Assembly (NCBI GenBank): GCA_005281725.1
Contig: SSBO01000009.1
Span: 10,349,313-10,413,312, forward strand
DNA: 64,000 bases
Reading direction: 5' to 3'
DNA from: Wuchereria bancrofti
Taxonomy: Eukaryota; Nematoda; Chromadorea; Rhabditida; Onchocercidae
The translations under genes were made by a program, and so were the position numbers. Shown here piece after piece: positions 1 through 13,025 of the stretch (its first letter is position 1; each line of letters begins with the position of its first letter). The notes below the pieces were generated by a model. It was not told where the DNA came from, ran no database searches, and saw nothing but the letters and a program-made list of their open reading frames with translations.

Positions 1-225
1 CATGAAAGTTCATACACGCAATATCAAATATATGCTATAATTAGTACACGTAATATTCAGTATACTGATAATTCATACACCTAATATTTAGTATATGTGG
101 TAGTTCATTACGCAATATTTAAATGTTCATTACGTAATATTCAACATATATTACGGCTCGTGCGCGTAATATTCAATATACGTGATAGTTCATATACGTG
201 CTACTTAATATATACTTAAATTTAA
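1..225. repeat. Degenerate tandem repeat at left edge
   Basis: Short phrases such as 'cacgtaatattca', 'gtgatagttcata' and 'attacgcaatatt' recur about every 30 bases with many substitutions. It looks like the end of an old minisatellite continuing left of the window. No coding frame is visible. Confidence 0.6.
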
Positions 226-930
226 TATATTTAATATTTAATTTAATAAAAATATATAATATTTAATTTATGCGATTTTATGGCAGTTCAAATTCTCGCC
301 TTCATATTTCCTCAAAAAAAAAAAAAAAAAAAAATGAAAGCCATAATGAAATTAGACAAATGCATTGTCAACAGTGGTTTGACAGTATGTTGAACACAGT
401 GATTAGCCATCTGAAGTTGACAACTTCTAGTAAATACCTTTAAAGTTGAGTTAAAGTTATTTAATTGGCACATAAATTTGAAAAAAACAAAAATACAGAT
501 TTTTCTTCATTGCTCTGTTCAGAATAATTTAAGTAAATCTATAATTTCAAAAAAAGATTACAAGTTTGAAAAATGTTAAATTTGGTTTGGAATTAAAATT
601 TACATATCTTTAAAAAAATTATTGCAGAAAAAGTTGCTCTGAAATAGTTACGTAAAAAATGAATAAATTTAAACATTTATTACTAATAAATTTAAGACTA
701 TTAAACAAATAATATGAGTTTTAATTCAAGCAAAAAAAAAAAATTATTTATTTTTCAAACAACGAATGATTAATTTGATTATTTATGTAATTTGTCGTAT
801 CAAATTATATTTTATGCAAATTAAAATTTATTAAAAAGCAATACATATATAAAGGATTATAGTGAAGTAGAAAGCATTCATTTTATTACCGCCATTATTT
901 ATAACAAAGCTTAAAAGTGTAAACAAATAT
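226..930. other. AT-rich upstream region of the first gene
   Basis: This stretch is AT-rich with poly-A and poly-T runs. I see no exon-like open frame in it. It lies upstream of the ATG at 931 and presumably holds the promoter and 5' leader of that gene, but no specific element can be recognised. Confidence 0.4.
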
Positions 931-3900
931 ATGTTTAAAATAAAATCGGATCGAGACACTGGAAAAGAATACTCAAAATCAGCTAGCCAAAATGTGGATG
1001 AAAAAATAATCAGGTAAGTAATGCCTATCCAATAACAATAAACAATAACAAACAACTACAAACAATAATAAACAACAGTAAACAGCAGCAAACAATAATA
1101 AAAATAAACAACGACAAAAACAAACAACAAGTGACAAATAATAAACAATGACAAAAAACAACAAACTACAATAAACAACAGCAAACAACGACAGAGACAA
1201 ACAACAATGAACAATAACAGAAACAACAAGCAATAAGTAACAAATAATAAACAGCAAAAACAATAACAGCAAACAACAAACAACAGAGACAAAGAACAAC
1301 AAACAACAATCTTCATTTTATCGATATAATAATAATTTTCAATTGATAAATTTTGCAGAAAGGATGTAGTTGGTATATTTGTAATTAATACTACATTTTT
1401 CAATTTAATTTAAAAGTCCAAATCAAAAACGGATAGCAAGAGTAGATGAATTGTCTTCAGTCATTACTTTTTTGATGACAGCAAAGATAGAATGATGTGA
1501 CAAGAGAAAGGAAAAAAAAAACTGTTAGACAGAAATAAATGAAATACAAATTTTAATATTTCTTAGCTAAAATTAAAATTATTTATATTATTAGGAGTGG
1601 AAGCGATAGATTTTTTATGTTTAGAAAATAATGAAATGAAAATTTTTGTTTTTAAAATAAATAAATGCTAGGAGTGTTAAATAATTGTTAAAAAAACTAA
1701 ATAACTTTTTTTTTTCAATCATTAATAATAAGATAGTTCGGTTAAAAGCTTTTAATACCATTTTTTTTTTTTTTGATTTCAATAAATGCGTAAATTAATT
1801 AGAAATATTAGCTATGAATAATTTTGCAATTATTTAATTAAAAAAAAATCTAATAAAAGAACCTTAATTATTTTCATTCATCAAGACATTCCATCTAATT
1901 TAATCATTTATTCAACTTTTATCATCCATAACTTTCTCATATCTCTAACATCTATCATTAGAGAATCACAAGAATGTGATAAGAGTCAAGGTTCAAGAAA
2001 CATTAATGCTGAATGTGATAAGGGTCAAAGTTCAAGAAACACTAATGATGACGTAAATGGCAGCATTCATTTGAAAAGGCAAAATGTACCGCATAGACAG
2101 GAACGATTCGAAGAAATGATCAGACGAAAGAAATATGAAAGAAAACATTTTTTAGGGCCAATTGCTACCGAGAAATTTACAGCAAATACTTCGTCAGAGG
2201 TCCATTTATTTATTTATTTATTTATTTATTTGTTGATTTATTTATTCATTCATTCATCCATTCATTAATTTATCTATTTATTCATTCATTTATTAATTTT
2301 TCTATCTGTTTATTTATTTGTTTTTTATCCAATTATTTATTTATTTGTTTATTCATTCATTAATTTATCAATTTGCTTATTTGTTGTTTGTTTATCCAAT
2401 CATTTATTTACTTATTAAATTTCATCTAGTTGTTTATTTATTTGTTTATCCATTTATTAACTTATTTTTTATGCAATTATTTATTTTTTATTCACTTATT
2501 AATTTATCCACTTGTTGATTTATTCATTAGTTACTTATTTAATTAATCAATTACTTAATTTGATACAACAATACCATCAGTACAGACATCAAGACTTTGA
2601 TTTTCTCGAGACTGAGAGCTATTTATATTATAAAGGTCTCAAAATTAGCTGTTACAAAACAAGTACAAAAGTCTTTATCCATTTAAATTGATTGTTTTTT
2701 AGTTTCTTACATTTTGTTTTTAATTACAGATAATAAATGCCGACTTCTGGTAGCTCTCTACAAGAATTCCATTACTCGTTTAAAAAATAAATAATTGAGA
2801 CTTGAGAATATATCAAATCTATCGCTGTAATCTTAACAAGCCTTCTTAATTAGAATATTTATTAAGTCAGTTAATTTCTCAGTCAATTATAAAAAGTTAA
2901 ATTGCAGAAAGAGAATTTGAATGAATTGGAATTTGATGTTACCCAATGGGAAAATACATTATGGATGAAAGGAAATGAACGTTCTAAACTTTCGCCGTGT
3001 AATTTAATTTAAAATTTATGTTAATTAGTAAACTTTACTATTGATTAATTACTATTGATTATGTTAATTACTTAGTTTTACTATTGATTATGTTAAATAC
3101 TTAGCCTTAATAACTTAGCCTTATTATTGATCAAATTTCAACCTCTAAAAGTAGAATGCAAACCTTTTCAAATGACATCGATGTCTTTTTTTAACGATTT
3201 AAACTATTCCAATCGTTTAAGTGACAATAATATAATTAATTTTGTGGAAAGTGTTGAATTAGCTTAATAACATGCAATACCTATATTTTAAAATTTCATA
3301 AACAAAAATTTTAAATAAATGTTCAAATCCCGGTGTAAACATTTAGTACTTAGACACTACCAAATCAAGTAAAAGCAAATAAATAATTAACAAAATATAT
3401 TAACATATTTGAATTACTTTTTGTCTAAATAAAAATTTTTATAGTTTTATGAATTAAAGAAAAAAAAAGTAAACCGATGCTTTCAATACTATATTTTAAG
3501 TTTACATTGCATATAATTTTAATCAGATTAGTTGCAATTGAAATTTTAATGATTGAAATGAAAAAAAACCTAAAATTTGATTAATTTTTGAAATCTATGA
3601 TAATTTCTTTCATAGTGCACAAAAACGATCGTACGAAAAAAACAAACGATGAAGGCTTAACAATTAAAAATAGATTACCATTTGCAAATGAACTACCAGG
3701 CGAAGCCTTAACTCAAAATGTCAACAAAGGAAATTACTTGATAAGGCCAGCTATTATATCAGTTGGTATTGACAGCCTAGAATTAGTAAGTATTTGTTGT
3801 CTATAACTGAAAATACTTTTTAAATTTTAATATTTTAAAAAAATTAAAGAATATTAGCTTTTTAATTTTATTAACTTAATAGAATTTCAATCCAAAAGGA

Positions 3901-5272
3901 AAAAAAAATTGAATAAAAAATATTAACTTTCCTTTTTTCTTTTAGTAAAACTTAATTTTTCCTAAAATCTTATTAGTCTATAATTTGAAAATTTATTAAT
4001 TCATATCTTTTATTTTCTTTTTTGCTTTTCTTAAAAAATATAAACTTTTTTTTAAATACAAATATAAACTCGTTTTTAGATATGAAATTTATTTAAATAA
4101 TAATTCTTTTATCTGTATATTATATAAGAGAGAAATTTTGTATATATCATATGAACGAGGAAATGAAATATGGCGCAATACGGACAATTGCGCCATTTTA
4201 CATAAATACATCAATTTTAGATTGCTGCATTAACAACAATTATAATGCTACTTTTTACAATTAATTTTAATGGTTGGAATACATTCTATCCGTTATGTAA
4301 TACAATTTTTACCACTTTTATCATTCTTTGGCTTATCATTACTCATTCATTTCATTTATACCTTAACAAAAATAGAAATAATCAAGGTGTCATCGAATAT
4401 TATATTCCTATTTTCAAAAAATACATAGTAAGATGTGTTTTCTATTCGTAAGATTTACACAACAAATATAAATTACATTTGAAAATAGAATTTTTTAAAA
4501 TTTAACATTGTCCTTTTTTTGTTTCCTAAATTTATCTTTTTATCATGAAATGATGAAATTTGAATAATTTTTCTTCTTATTATGAAATGATAAAAGTTTT
4601 AATAAATTATTTTTCATAAAATAATCATGAAATAATAAAACTTTAAATAATTCGTTTTTTTTTTTATTCCTTAAATTTATCTTTTTGTCATGAAATAATG
4701 CATTTTGAATAATTAATCGCCTTCTAATGAAATGATAAATGTTTTAATAATTTATTTTCATGAAATGAGCATGAAATAATGGAAGTTTAAATAATTTGTT
4801 TTATTTCATTTTTTTATTTCTTGAATTTATCATCTTATCACGAAATGGTGAAATTTGAATAAATCATGTTCTTATCATGAAATGATCAAAGTTTTAATAA
4901 GACTATAGCATCTGATATATTATCAGAAAAAAACTCATCAAATAGTTTCTGATAACATTAAGATCTGATAACATTAAAATGTATTACTCTCATCCTTCAT
5001 AATTTTTCTTTGTCATTTCAATATTTTAAGATTTTTTTTTTTTTGTTTTTTGATAATAAATAAAATTACAGTTCCTTTATGGACACATTATACGATGTAT
5101 ACTTGTGATAACATCAATTATTCAAGTGATATATTTCTCAGTGATAACAATTTATCCAATGCTTTTTCGTCTGATTATAGTATTATTATTTATTCACTTT
5201 TGCTTCGCATTTGTTCATTTATATTTTGCTACAAAAAATCATTTTGTATTATTTAATTTGAATGAAAATTAA
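931..5272 (+). CDS. Unrecognised four-pass membrane protein, six exons, about 329 aa
   Basis: Six exons join with consistent phase: 931-1013, 1962-2199, 2908-2998, 3616-3785, 4221-4427 and 5072-5272. All have GT donors and AG acceptors, most of them strong (GTAAGT at 1014 and 3786). The first 190 residues are charged and hydrophilic and probably cytosolic, with a 13-residue tandem duplication (ECDKSQGSRNINA / ECDKGQSSRNTND) at about residues 32-57 and a basic stretch 'EEMIRRKKYERK'. The C-terminal 135 residues hold four hydrophobic segments near residues 195-211, 219-242, 268-290 and 296-315, and the protein ends in a short tail. There is no signal peptide. I do not recognise the family. It could be a small transporter-like or tetraspan protein, but no signature motif supports a function. 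The gene converges on the minus-strand gene at 6879. Upstream alternative first exons cannot be excluded. Confidence 0.72.
1022..1312. repeat. AACAACAATAAACA-rich low-complexity tract in intron 1
   Basis: About 290 bases of imperfect 'aacaacaataaacaa' units, purine-rich on the plus strand. Open frames read from the minus strand here are Leu/Cys-rich artefacts of the repeat. Confidence 0.85.
2204..2545. repeat. TTTATTTATTCATTCA-type 4-bp repeat in intron 2
   Basis: An imperfect tetranucleotide array (TTTA/TTCA/TTAA) begins five bases after the exon-2 donor at 2200 and runs for about 340 bases. The phenylalanine/isoleucine-rich open frames inside it are repeat translation. Confidence 0.9.
4170..4196. 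repeat. Perfect 10-bp inverted repeat in intron 4
   Basis: Arms 'atggcgcaat' (4170-4179) and 'attgcgccat' (4187-4196) are exact reverse complements around a 7-base loop. The GC content of the arms stands out from the surrounding AT-rich DNA. It lies 25 bases before exon 5. A role is unknown. Confidence 0.85.
4523..4905. repeat. Tandem repeat, units of about 148 bp, about 2.6 copies, in intron 5
   Basis: The order 'aaatttatctttt.atcatgaaat', '...tttgaataat', '...tttcatgaaat', '...tttaaataatt' is repeated starting near 4523, 4671 and 4820 with moderate divergence. It fills most of intron 5 of the membrane-protein gene. Confidence 0.75.
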
Positions 5273-6878
5273 ATTTAAATGAAAATATTTAATGATTTGT
5301 TACTATTTAATAAATGATTTGAATCAGTTAATTTTGATAAATGGAATAATGCTATTAATATAATAAATAATACTTAAGTATTAAAATGATATTTAGTAAA
5401 TGACAATTAACAATTTGAGTGAAACTTTTTTGCATAATTATAAATATTTTAAATTTAATACCACTTAGTTTTTTCTTTCTCATTTCATAATAGTAAAGAA
5501 TATACAATGCTATTAATGAAAAATTACAAAGTAATTTATTTTCCTCTTCCGATAATTTCTAATTTTGTTTTCTTATCAATTGGAATAATAAATTAGATAT
5601 TACTATCATACACTTTTTAGTAAAGAATGTAAAATTTCAAATAGAATTTGAAAGTGAAAACAAAAATTTCAGAGAATCATTTTATAATTTTGTTAAATTT
5701 CTACTACATTCATTTTTTCCATCTTTTTTTTTCATAACACCTGAAAAAAATAAAAAAATATTGTTTTGAGATGACGCCAATAATACTTACCTGTACATAT
5801 ATTTTCTTACTTACTAACCTTCAATTTATTTACTTAATTCAATTTATTTAATACGATGAGTTGGTAATTTAATTTGAAATTTAGAATTCTTAAGAGAAAA
5901 TTCAAAATTTGGTCAAATAAAAAAGACAAGAAGATGAAACAGATGTATATCTTGCTTATAAAAGATTATTAAAATTATTGTATTTTAATATTAGTTGATA
6001 ATTGGTAATAATTTATTAGATTTAATATCTAAAATAATAATAAAATTATGTTATCAAAATTATTTTTATATTATTTTTCATTATTTTTTGTTATTTTTTA
6101 TTATTTTTACTTTTTTATTTTTTTTGTAATTTTTTAGATGAAAATTATTATTTCTTACTTTATAATTTTTTTTAGATGAAAAAAATTTTTAACATATCGA
6201 ACAATTCTTAGAAGCACAATCAAATATTAATTGTGCTAAATGCAAATCATCAAATCATCATTTTCTCTTCAAGAAACAAAAAAATAAAAAATAAAAATAG
6301 AAATAAAAAATAAAAACAAAAAATTAATGAATGAAATTTTTTATTATTAATTTACTAGCAGACAAATATTAAGTTAAAAAAAATTTTTCATTCCTTGGAA
6401 AAATCTTGCAACCATATCTTTTTCACTTTGTAATGAGGCTTCCATCCTTTCATTACAATCTAAAATATAATTCGAACAATTTTGTCATCTTTTGTCACCA
6501 GGAAAAAAAAAAGATGCCACGAATTATTTATGAATAACTATTAAAATATATATTAATATTCATGCATTAATAAATAGATTTTTCCATTTATTTTATTTTT
6601 AGTAAATTATTCAGTTTTTTTATTTTTTTTTATTAAAACTGAAGTTTATTATTTTTATTAAAATTGAAAGTTTATTTGAATGGAATATTTTTTGAAATAT
6701 ATTAATGAATAATTTAAAGTATATTTTTATTAAATTACTTAGTTTATTACTTTTATTAAAATTGAAAGTTTATTTGGATGGAATATTTTCTAAAATATAT
6801 TAATAAACAATGTAAAAATGTGAAATCAAAATTTATTCTTTAAATAAAATAATTATGCAATTTTCTTTTTTTTTTTTA
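5273..6878. other. Intergenic region between convergent genes
   Basis: This 1.6-kb stretch holds the 3' ends of two convergent genes. It is extremely AT-rich, with a homopolymer-rich patch at 6060-6170 and a duplicated phrase 'attgaaagtttatttg.atggaatattt' near 6663-6685 and 6760-6795. No open frame is credible. Polyadenylation signals cannot be picked out among the many AATAAA-like words. Confidence 0.55.
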
Positions 6879-9800
6879 TTATAAATGATAAAATTGTTTT
6901 ACTTTTCGACAACCTATCGGATCTACCACTGATCTACCACCACGAGGTTGTTTTGATATGGATTGATCGGCACTAAATTGTTCCATTGATAATTGTTTTT
7001 TATTCTTTCGTCCATTTTTATCTTTCCCAATTCCATGTGTTTCATTCCATCTTTCATCGCTCATTTCATTTTCCTCTAAATCACATTTTTTTTTTATCAA
7101 ATATTACAAATTTAATTTTTATCATATCATTGTATTATTAGTAATGTAAAGCCTCAATAAGAGATGTGATTTTTGCATTTGTAAATGATATCATCTCTCA
7201 GTGAAATTCACTAAAATATTTCTCATACTTATTTTTTTGTAATTCTTGTAATATCTAAAGTTTTGCCATTTTCATATCAATCATTGATCACTTTATCAGC
7301 TATTTAATCTTACATTTGATTTTATTAATACTACAGATATTACTGATATTGATAAAAGTATCAACATAGATACTACTGATATTGATAAAAATATCAACAT
7401 AAGTAAAAAAGTATCGACATAGATACTAATGATATTCTGATACTGCTAAAACTATGTGAGCACAGATGCTACTGATAAAAATATCAACATAGATACTACT
7501 GATATTGATAAAAGTACCAACATAGATACTATTAATGTTGATAAAAGTATCAACATAGGTACTACTAATTTTGCCAAAAGTATCAACACTTATAATATTG
7601 AACTTAATAAGAAATATTTTGAGAAACTGTTTACTATTGTAAACAAGAAATAAACAAACAACAAAAAAAAAACCATATGATTTAATAAAGATAAGAAGAA
7701 AGGTGGAGATTGATAATGAACAGATGATCCGTACTGATAAAGCAGAAATTATATTTTGATCATACTTAATGAAGGAGGTTGTTCAGAAGATAATTCACGT
7801 TCCAAAGTGCTCCTAGTTTTCGTTTTTTTCTTCTTTTTTGTTTTACGCTTCATTTTTGGATCTAAATGAAATACATTTTGCTTTATTCAAAATTCATTTT
7901 AACTAATTTACAAATAAACTAACTTTTTTTAAAGAAAAATATACATTTTGAAAAATATTTTTTCTAAACATTTTGAATAGCCTAATCGTTTTTTAAGCAA
8001 TTTTAAAATTTCTAAATTTTGTTTTCTGATTATTACAACTTGCTTTTTAACTCTACTACTTCTCAGCAAATTTAATTTCAAAATTATTATTTTACAACGA
8101 TAAATTTAGCTCAACTAAATGTAATATAATTCATTTTAGATATATCATCTGAATTATTTAGATTATTGATTATCAGTAAATACCAACAATGAACAGATGT
8201 ATCAGAAGCTGATCGCGAAGCACTCTTATTTCTGGCTGATATCATTTGCTTATCAGTTTCAAAGCTGTCTGACTCTTTAATTGGCTCGCCACGATGTGAT
8301 TTCAATTTTAAATCAGTTTTCATTCCTTTTTTATGTGATTGATTTAACTTCTGCGATTTCATTGGTACTTCTTCCTCCAACTGATGATAAAAAATATTTT
8401 TAGTAGAAAACGTTATTATCAAAAGATCAGCTTCCCTTATCACCTATATTTTTTTGATCAATGATAGTTTTATCAACTATTATTGCAATATTCCCTTTAT
8501 ATATATTTTTTTCTTAATAGATTTTTTTAAGCAATAAATCATTTTTCTCATTTTTTTAAAGATACTCCTGTTAAAATTCTTAAATCATTTTTCTTAAAAA
8601 AAAATTCTTAAAATCTTAAAAAAAAATACATATGAATATATTTCATTCTTAGCTGACTTTCTTAAGGTTTATCAAACAAATTAATAAGTTTTTTTAACAA
8701 ACAANNNNNNNNNNNNAAAAAAATAAATTAATGCAAACAAGATAAAATCTATCCAACAAAAATTATTAAACAAAATTAACAAATTAATAAGTTTAAATTT
8801 CTTATCTCTTTTAAAGATACTCCTGAAAAGTTGAAAGTTTTAGAATGTTTCATGACAAAATTAATAAAGGATAAAATCTAGTTCTCTTATAAATATTTCG
8901 CTTAGTCCTGTCACTAAAATATTATGCTCAGGCCTGTCAGTAAATTCAGTAATATCGTCCTTCGGTCAAATGACAAAGTATTACTTAAGTAAAAATTAAA
9001 AAGTATTACTTATATATTAGACTTTAAATGAGTAAACTTACAAATTCAACACTACTTTCTGCACTTAATTCATCCATTTTGCTAATTGATTTCGATTCTT
9101 CTTGAACATTTAATGGATCAATTTTTGACACATTTTGATCTGATGATAAGATTTCTTCCTTATCAATGAATCTAAAATTACAAAATGTTACTTTAACATG
9201 GTCTTGTCAATATTGCTATGACAAAAAATACATTTAGGTTTTGCTATGACAAAAAATACACTTAGGTTAAAACTCGAAAAACTTTTTCTTTTATCCTGTC
9301 TTATTATATTTTTTTTAAAATTTATATAATAATAAATAAATGAGATATTCAAAGGAATAATAAGGAAGAAAATAAATTAAGCATTTAGCAGATAAGCTTC
9401 TACGCTTGTTAATTTAACTTCTATGTTTTTTCTTATCATAACTTCTATGTTTTTTTCTTATCATAACTTATCTTTGTGTTTATTAACTTAACTTCTATGC
9501 TCATTAACTTTAGGCTTCTGTATTTGTTGTATGCGCTGTTGTCGTTGCGGAAATTGCTCGTGAGAAGCATTCTTAATTGGAGCTAAACGACGTTTGTCAA
9601 CTTTCTTCCCTTGTTGTTGAGATAAATTCCTATAATTGATTAATTATTATTGTGGTAAATTAGATTGATTATAATTTCATAATGTGGTAGAAAAAAAGAT
9701 TAAAATATTTTTATATTATTGAAAATTCTCACTAAAATTTGATTATTTTATTGAAATGTTATGAAATATTTAATTTCTTTGTTTGTTTCTGTTCTCCTTT

Positions 9801-10984
9801 CCTTCTCTTTTTGCTCTAACAAATTTTTAATTTAATTTAAAAAAAAAATTGCAATAACCAAGGATAATTTAACCTTATTGCTCTTTGTTGATCTAATTTA
9901 GCTTCTTGTTGCTGTTGTAATTTTATCATTTTTGTTTGCTTCTGATAACACTGATTACATTTTGATTGCTGTTTTTGATGAATGCAATTAGCTAAGTTAT
10001 CATATTCACGCATTAGCATTATTGATTTTTGATCAATTGATGCAAAAATTCGATCAGTGAATTTTAAATTTCGTTCCTCATTTTCAATCGGAAAACATAA
10101 CAAATCCATAATTTGCCATGATGTATTGGTTACCTCTTGTGGACATTGCGATCTCATTGATAACAATGTTTTATCATTTGGCTGCAAATTTTTTAATGGT
10201 TTACTTATAATTCTATTGCAAATATCATACTTTGACAAAAAAAAAAAAAATTCTTCGAAAATTCGCATTTAAAATATTGGAATTTATAATTAGTTATAAA
10301 AATTTCATTTTTCATAATGTAACTTTCATTAATATTACTTTCATTTATATAATCTAACTTTCATTTTTCAAACTTAAACAGTTAAAATTTTAAGATTTTT
10401 TTTTTTAAAGAAAATACTATTATTATGTTTTTGTTGAATTATTTGATAATTTACCATTTGTTTAGTATTTTGCATATGCATTGTCGAAGGTTTATTTTTT
10501 TCTTCATTTATTTCATTAGGTTTTACTTAAAAATACACATTAAAAAATATGGTATAATTTTTTGATGAAATTTATTTCCAACTGTTAATTAATTAAAATT
10601 TTTTTTTTAGTTTTTAGGAAAGAAAAAAAGAGTTTGTATTAACAAATATTAGCTATTATAAAAATTAATCTAATTAACAAAATGTTATGCTTCCTTTTTT
10701 TTTNTTTTTTTTTCTAAATTTTGTACTGAAAAAATTTTTAATGACAAAGGAAACAAATATTTGATATATGCATAATTTAATAAAAAATAAAATTTTAGTT
10801 AAATTATTATTTAATAAAAAATTCGATCAAAACCTGTTGTATTTTTAACATTTATCACTGTTTCATTACGCTTTGTCTTCAATTTTAACAATATTTGTTC
10901 AGTTTGCTTTAGCGCATTTTCAATAATTCCACTGATATACTGATAAACATTTGGTGCATACATTGGCATTGATAATTCATTCAT
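6879..10984 (-). CDS. Unrecognised Gln/Lys-rich protein, nine exons, about 460 aa
   Basis: Exons in gene order: 10984-10834, 10525-10455, 10229-9874, 9629-9493, 9243-9192, 9171-9042, 8380-8188, 7861-7766 and 7075-6879. All phases agree. The ATG at 10984 immediately follows a TTTCAG, which is either a spliced-leader site or a cis acceptor with a further upstream exon. Residues 75-190 are the most protein-like part, with a 'CNQCYQKQ' stretch near 160, followed by a Gln-rich, probably coiled segment. Exon 5 adds a CIFC pair. The C-terminal half is Ser/Lys/Glu-rich with a run of five lysines near residue 370 and an 'RGGRS' tail motif, which suggests a nuclear or nucleic-acid-associated disordered region. 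There is no signal peptide or membrane segment. Exon 5 and the GTTGGT donor at 8187 are the weakest calls. If exon 5 is wrong, the protein could stop at 9488. Family not recognised. Confidence 0.6.
7340..7600. repeat. 33-bp tandem repeat in intron 8
   Basis: Units of the type 'gatattgataaaagtatcaacatagatactact' recur six to seven times with insertions. On the plus strand one frame stays open and reads DIDKSINIDT-like repeats. No splice or start signal supports it as a gene, and it lies within a minus-strand intron. Confidence 0.8.
8705..8716. other. Assembly gap (12 N) in intron 6
   Basis: Twelve undetermined bases sit inside an A-rich stretch. The phrase 'caaattaataagttt' occurs on both sides, so the true spacing may differ. 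No exon is interrupted in the model given here. Confidence 0.95.
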
Positions 10985-11155
10985 CTGAAAGAAATTTTTT
11001 GATAATTTCGTAGTAAAATGCAACAAAAATTTTTGCTTTGAACTATTATTTTATTCGTTTAATAAATTTTAAAATTTAGTCAAAAAATTTTCTTTAGAGA
11101 AAGAAAAAAAAGTTAATTTTAATTTCTTTCAAAGGAAGCAAAAATTAATTTTTAT

Positions 11156-11472
11156 TAATTTTATAGCCACATATTAGAATTACTACTATAAAATATAATA
11201 AGATATGATTTAAGTAGCAAAATTCTAATTTGAAATATTGGTAAAATAAAAGTAAACACGAAAGGTAGTATTTTCCTTCAATTATTTTCATTCATTCAAA
11301 GATATAAATTTTANTAATTTTATAGCCACATATTAGAATTACTACTATAAAATATAATAAGATATGATTTAAGTAGCAAAATTCTAATTTGAAATATTGG
11401 TAAAATAAAAGTAAACACGAAAGGTAGTATTTTCCTTCAATTATTTTCATTCATTCAAAGATATAAATTTTA
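11156..11472. repeat. 158-bp direct duplication around a single N (probable assembly artefact)
   Basis: 11156-11313 and 11315-11472 appear identical by eye and are separated only by the N at 11314. Identical copies flanking an ambiguous base are typical of an unmerged contig overlap rather than a genuine duplication. Confidence 0.85.
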
Positions 11473-12406
11473 ACAAAAAATTCATTTTTATATAATAATA
11501 AAATAATACTTTGATAACAAACTTGGCAAATTCAGCGGTTAAATTTGGTAAAAGAATGAAACTGCGATCATATTTGAAGCTTTTAAATTACAAATTTTAA
11601 TTTTCAATTTAAGATATGCAAATGTGTGAATGAAATTTTTTTTTGAAATTTATTCATTACGACAATTGCACTGACAACATACGGTCTGTTAGAGATGGTT
11701 TAAAGTAATTAAATTTAAAAACGAATGTTTTATGAGTACATATATGAGTTATTGCATTTTGACAATGAATTGTGATACTATTTTAGATGTATTTTTTGAA
11801 TTTTTTAAATTTTTGTTAATTTTTTTTAGAATTCTTAGGACTTTTAAAATTTCAAAATTGATATTAGTTTATCAAATATGATTTGAAAGTTTCTTCTTAG
11901 TTAAATCTTAATAATTAAATCAAATTTAAAATTTCACTAGCTACAAAATATAATATTTTAATAATGCAACTTTTGGAAGCTTCAAAAATTTAATTCAACT
12001 TTATGTCTAAATTCAAATATTTTAAATGTCAGAGATAAGATTTTGATTCCAGAATTTTTTGAATATGTTAGAGGATTTTTTTTAAATGTGATATTTGAGA
12101 TATAATTGTAGTAAACTAAAATTTCAGAAATATTAGCCGGAAGGAGAAATATTAAAAAGAAGGAGAAAATAAAAGACGAGCAAAGTAAAATGAGCATAGA
12201 GAAACGAACTTCAAAAAGTTGGAAACATAAAAGTAAATTTTATATCCTTCTTTAGCTAATTAATTCAAAAGCATTTAATTATAAACATCAAAATGTGGGT
12301 CAGTGTTTTTTGACAATGGAATCATAATTTATTTGTTATTTATAGTTTTGGACGGACTTTCTTTTGTTTTTGCTTTTGTTTACTGGTTTTAATGAAAAAT
12401 TACATT

Positions 12407-12600
12407 TTGTCTACTATTTTTCATAATGGTTACTGTGTCCACTCTCTTTTCACAAAGATTACTGTCCATTAATTTTTATAATGGTTACTATCCTATATTT
12501 TTCATAATAGTTAATGCCCATCATTTTTTTCTATGAAAGTATTGTTTACTGTTTTTCTTAAAAGTTATTGTCCATTATTTTTTATAATCATTTTTTACAA
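12407..12600. repeat. Degenerate repeat with unit 'tttttcataatggttactgtcca'
   Basis: The phrases 'tttttcataatggttac', 'ttcacaaagattactgtccatta', 'ttttataatggttac' and 'tttttcataatagttaatgccca' recur at irregular spacing of about 30-40 bases for nearly 200 bases. No coding potential. Confidence 0.6.
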
Positions 12601-13025
12601 AGTTATTTTAAACGAATGCATGATTAGTAGTATAATTAAACTTTTAAGTGAAAAATGAAAATTTCATCCAATCACATTGATTGTTTTTTTCTAGCAAAAT
12701 AGATATTAATTCAAATTTGAAAAATTATGCATCATTTAAAGTATGTTATACTAAATTTGCATAATTAGTTAATTAATTAAACGGAATTTAGAAGAGAGTA
12801 AACCAAGTGCTTCAAAGTGTATAAATCATCGAAAGCTAATTTGCATACGATCTGGTCGATCGCAACCAACGTTAATCTTTTATCTTCTTATAAATGAAAT
12901 TTTCCTGACATATGTGCTGTTTCTTTTTTTATAGTCATCGGAAGAAAATTCATAGCAACATCTACTGATTTAACCAATCTTCAAATTATCTTTTAAAATA
13001 TTAATTATAAATTTAAATTAATTAT

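Noticed and set aside
280..310. tRNA B-box-like word 'agttcaaattc'
   Set aside because: No A-box or cloverleaf can be drawn around it; the similar word at 3321-3331 also fails.
979..1403. Leu/Cys-rich minus-strand open frames
   Set aside because: They translate the AACAACAATA repeat; the real exon 1 lies on the plus strand at 931-1013.
2208..2518. Phe/Ile/Leu-rich plus-strand frames
   Set aside because: They are repeat translation of the TTTA/TTCA array in intron 2.
7456..7653. Plus-strand frame with DKSINIDT-like repeats
   Set aside because: It is a 33-bp minisatellite in a minus-strand intron, with no start context or splice partners.
11982..12197. 71-codon minus-strand frame beginning with a signal-like hydrophobic run
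   Set aside because: No acceptor, donor or downstream exon in phase; composition matches AT-rich background.
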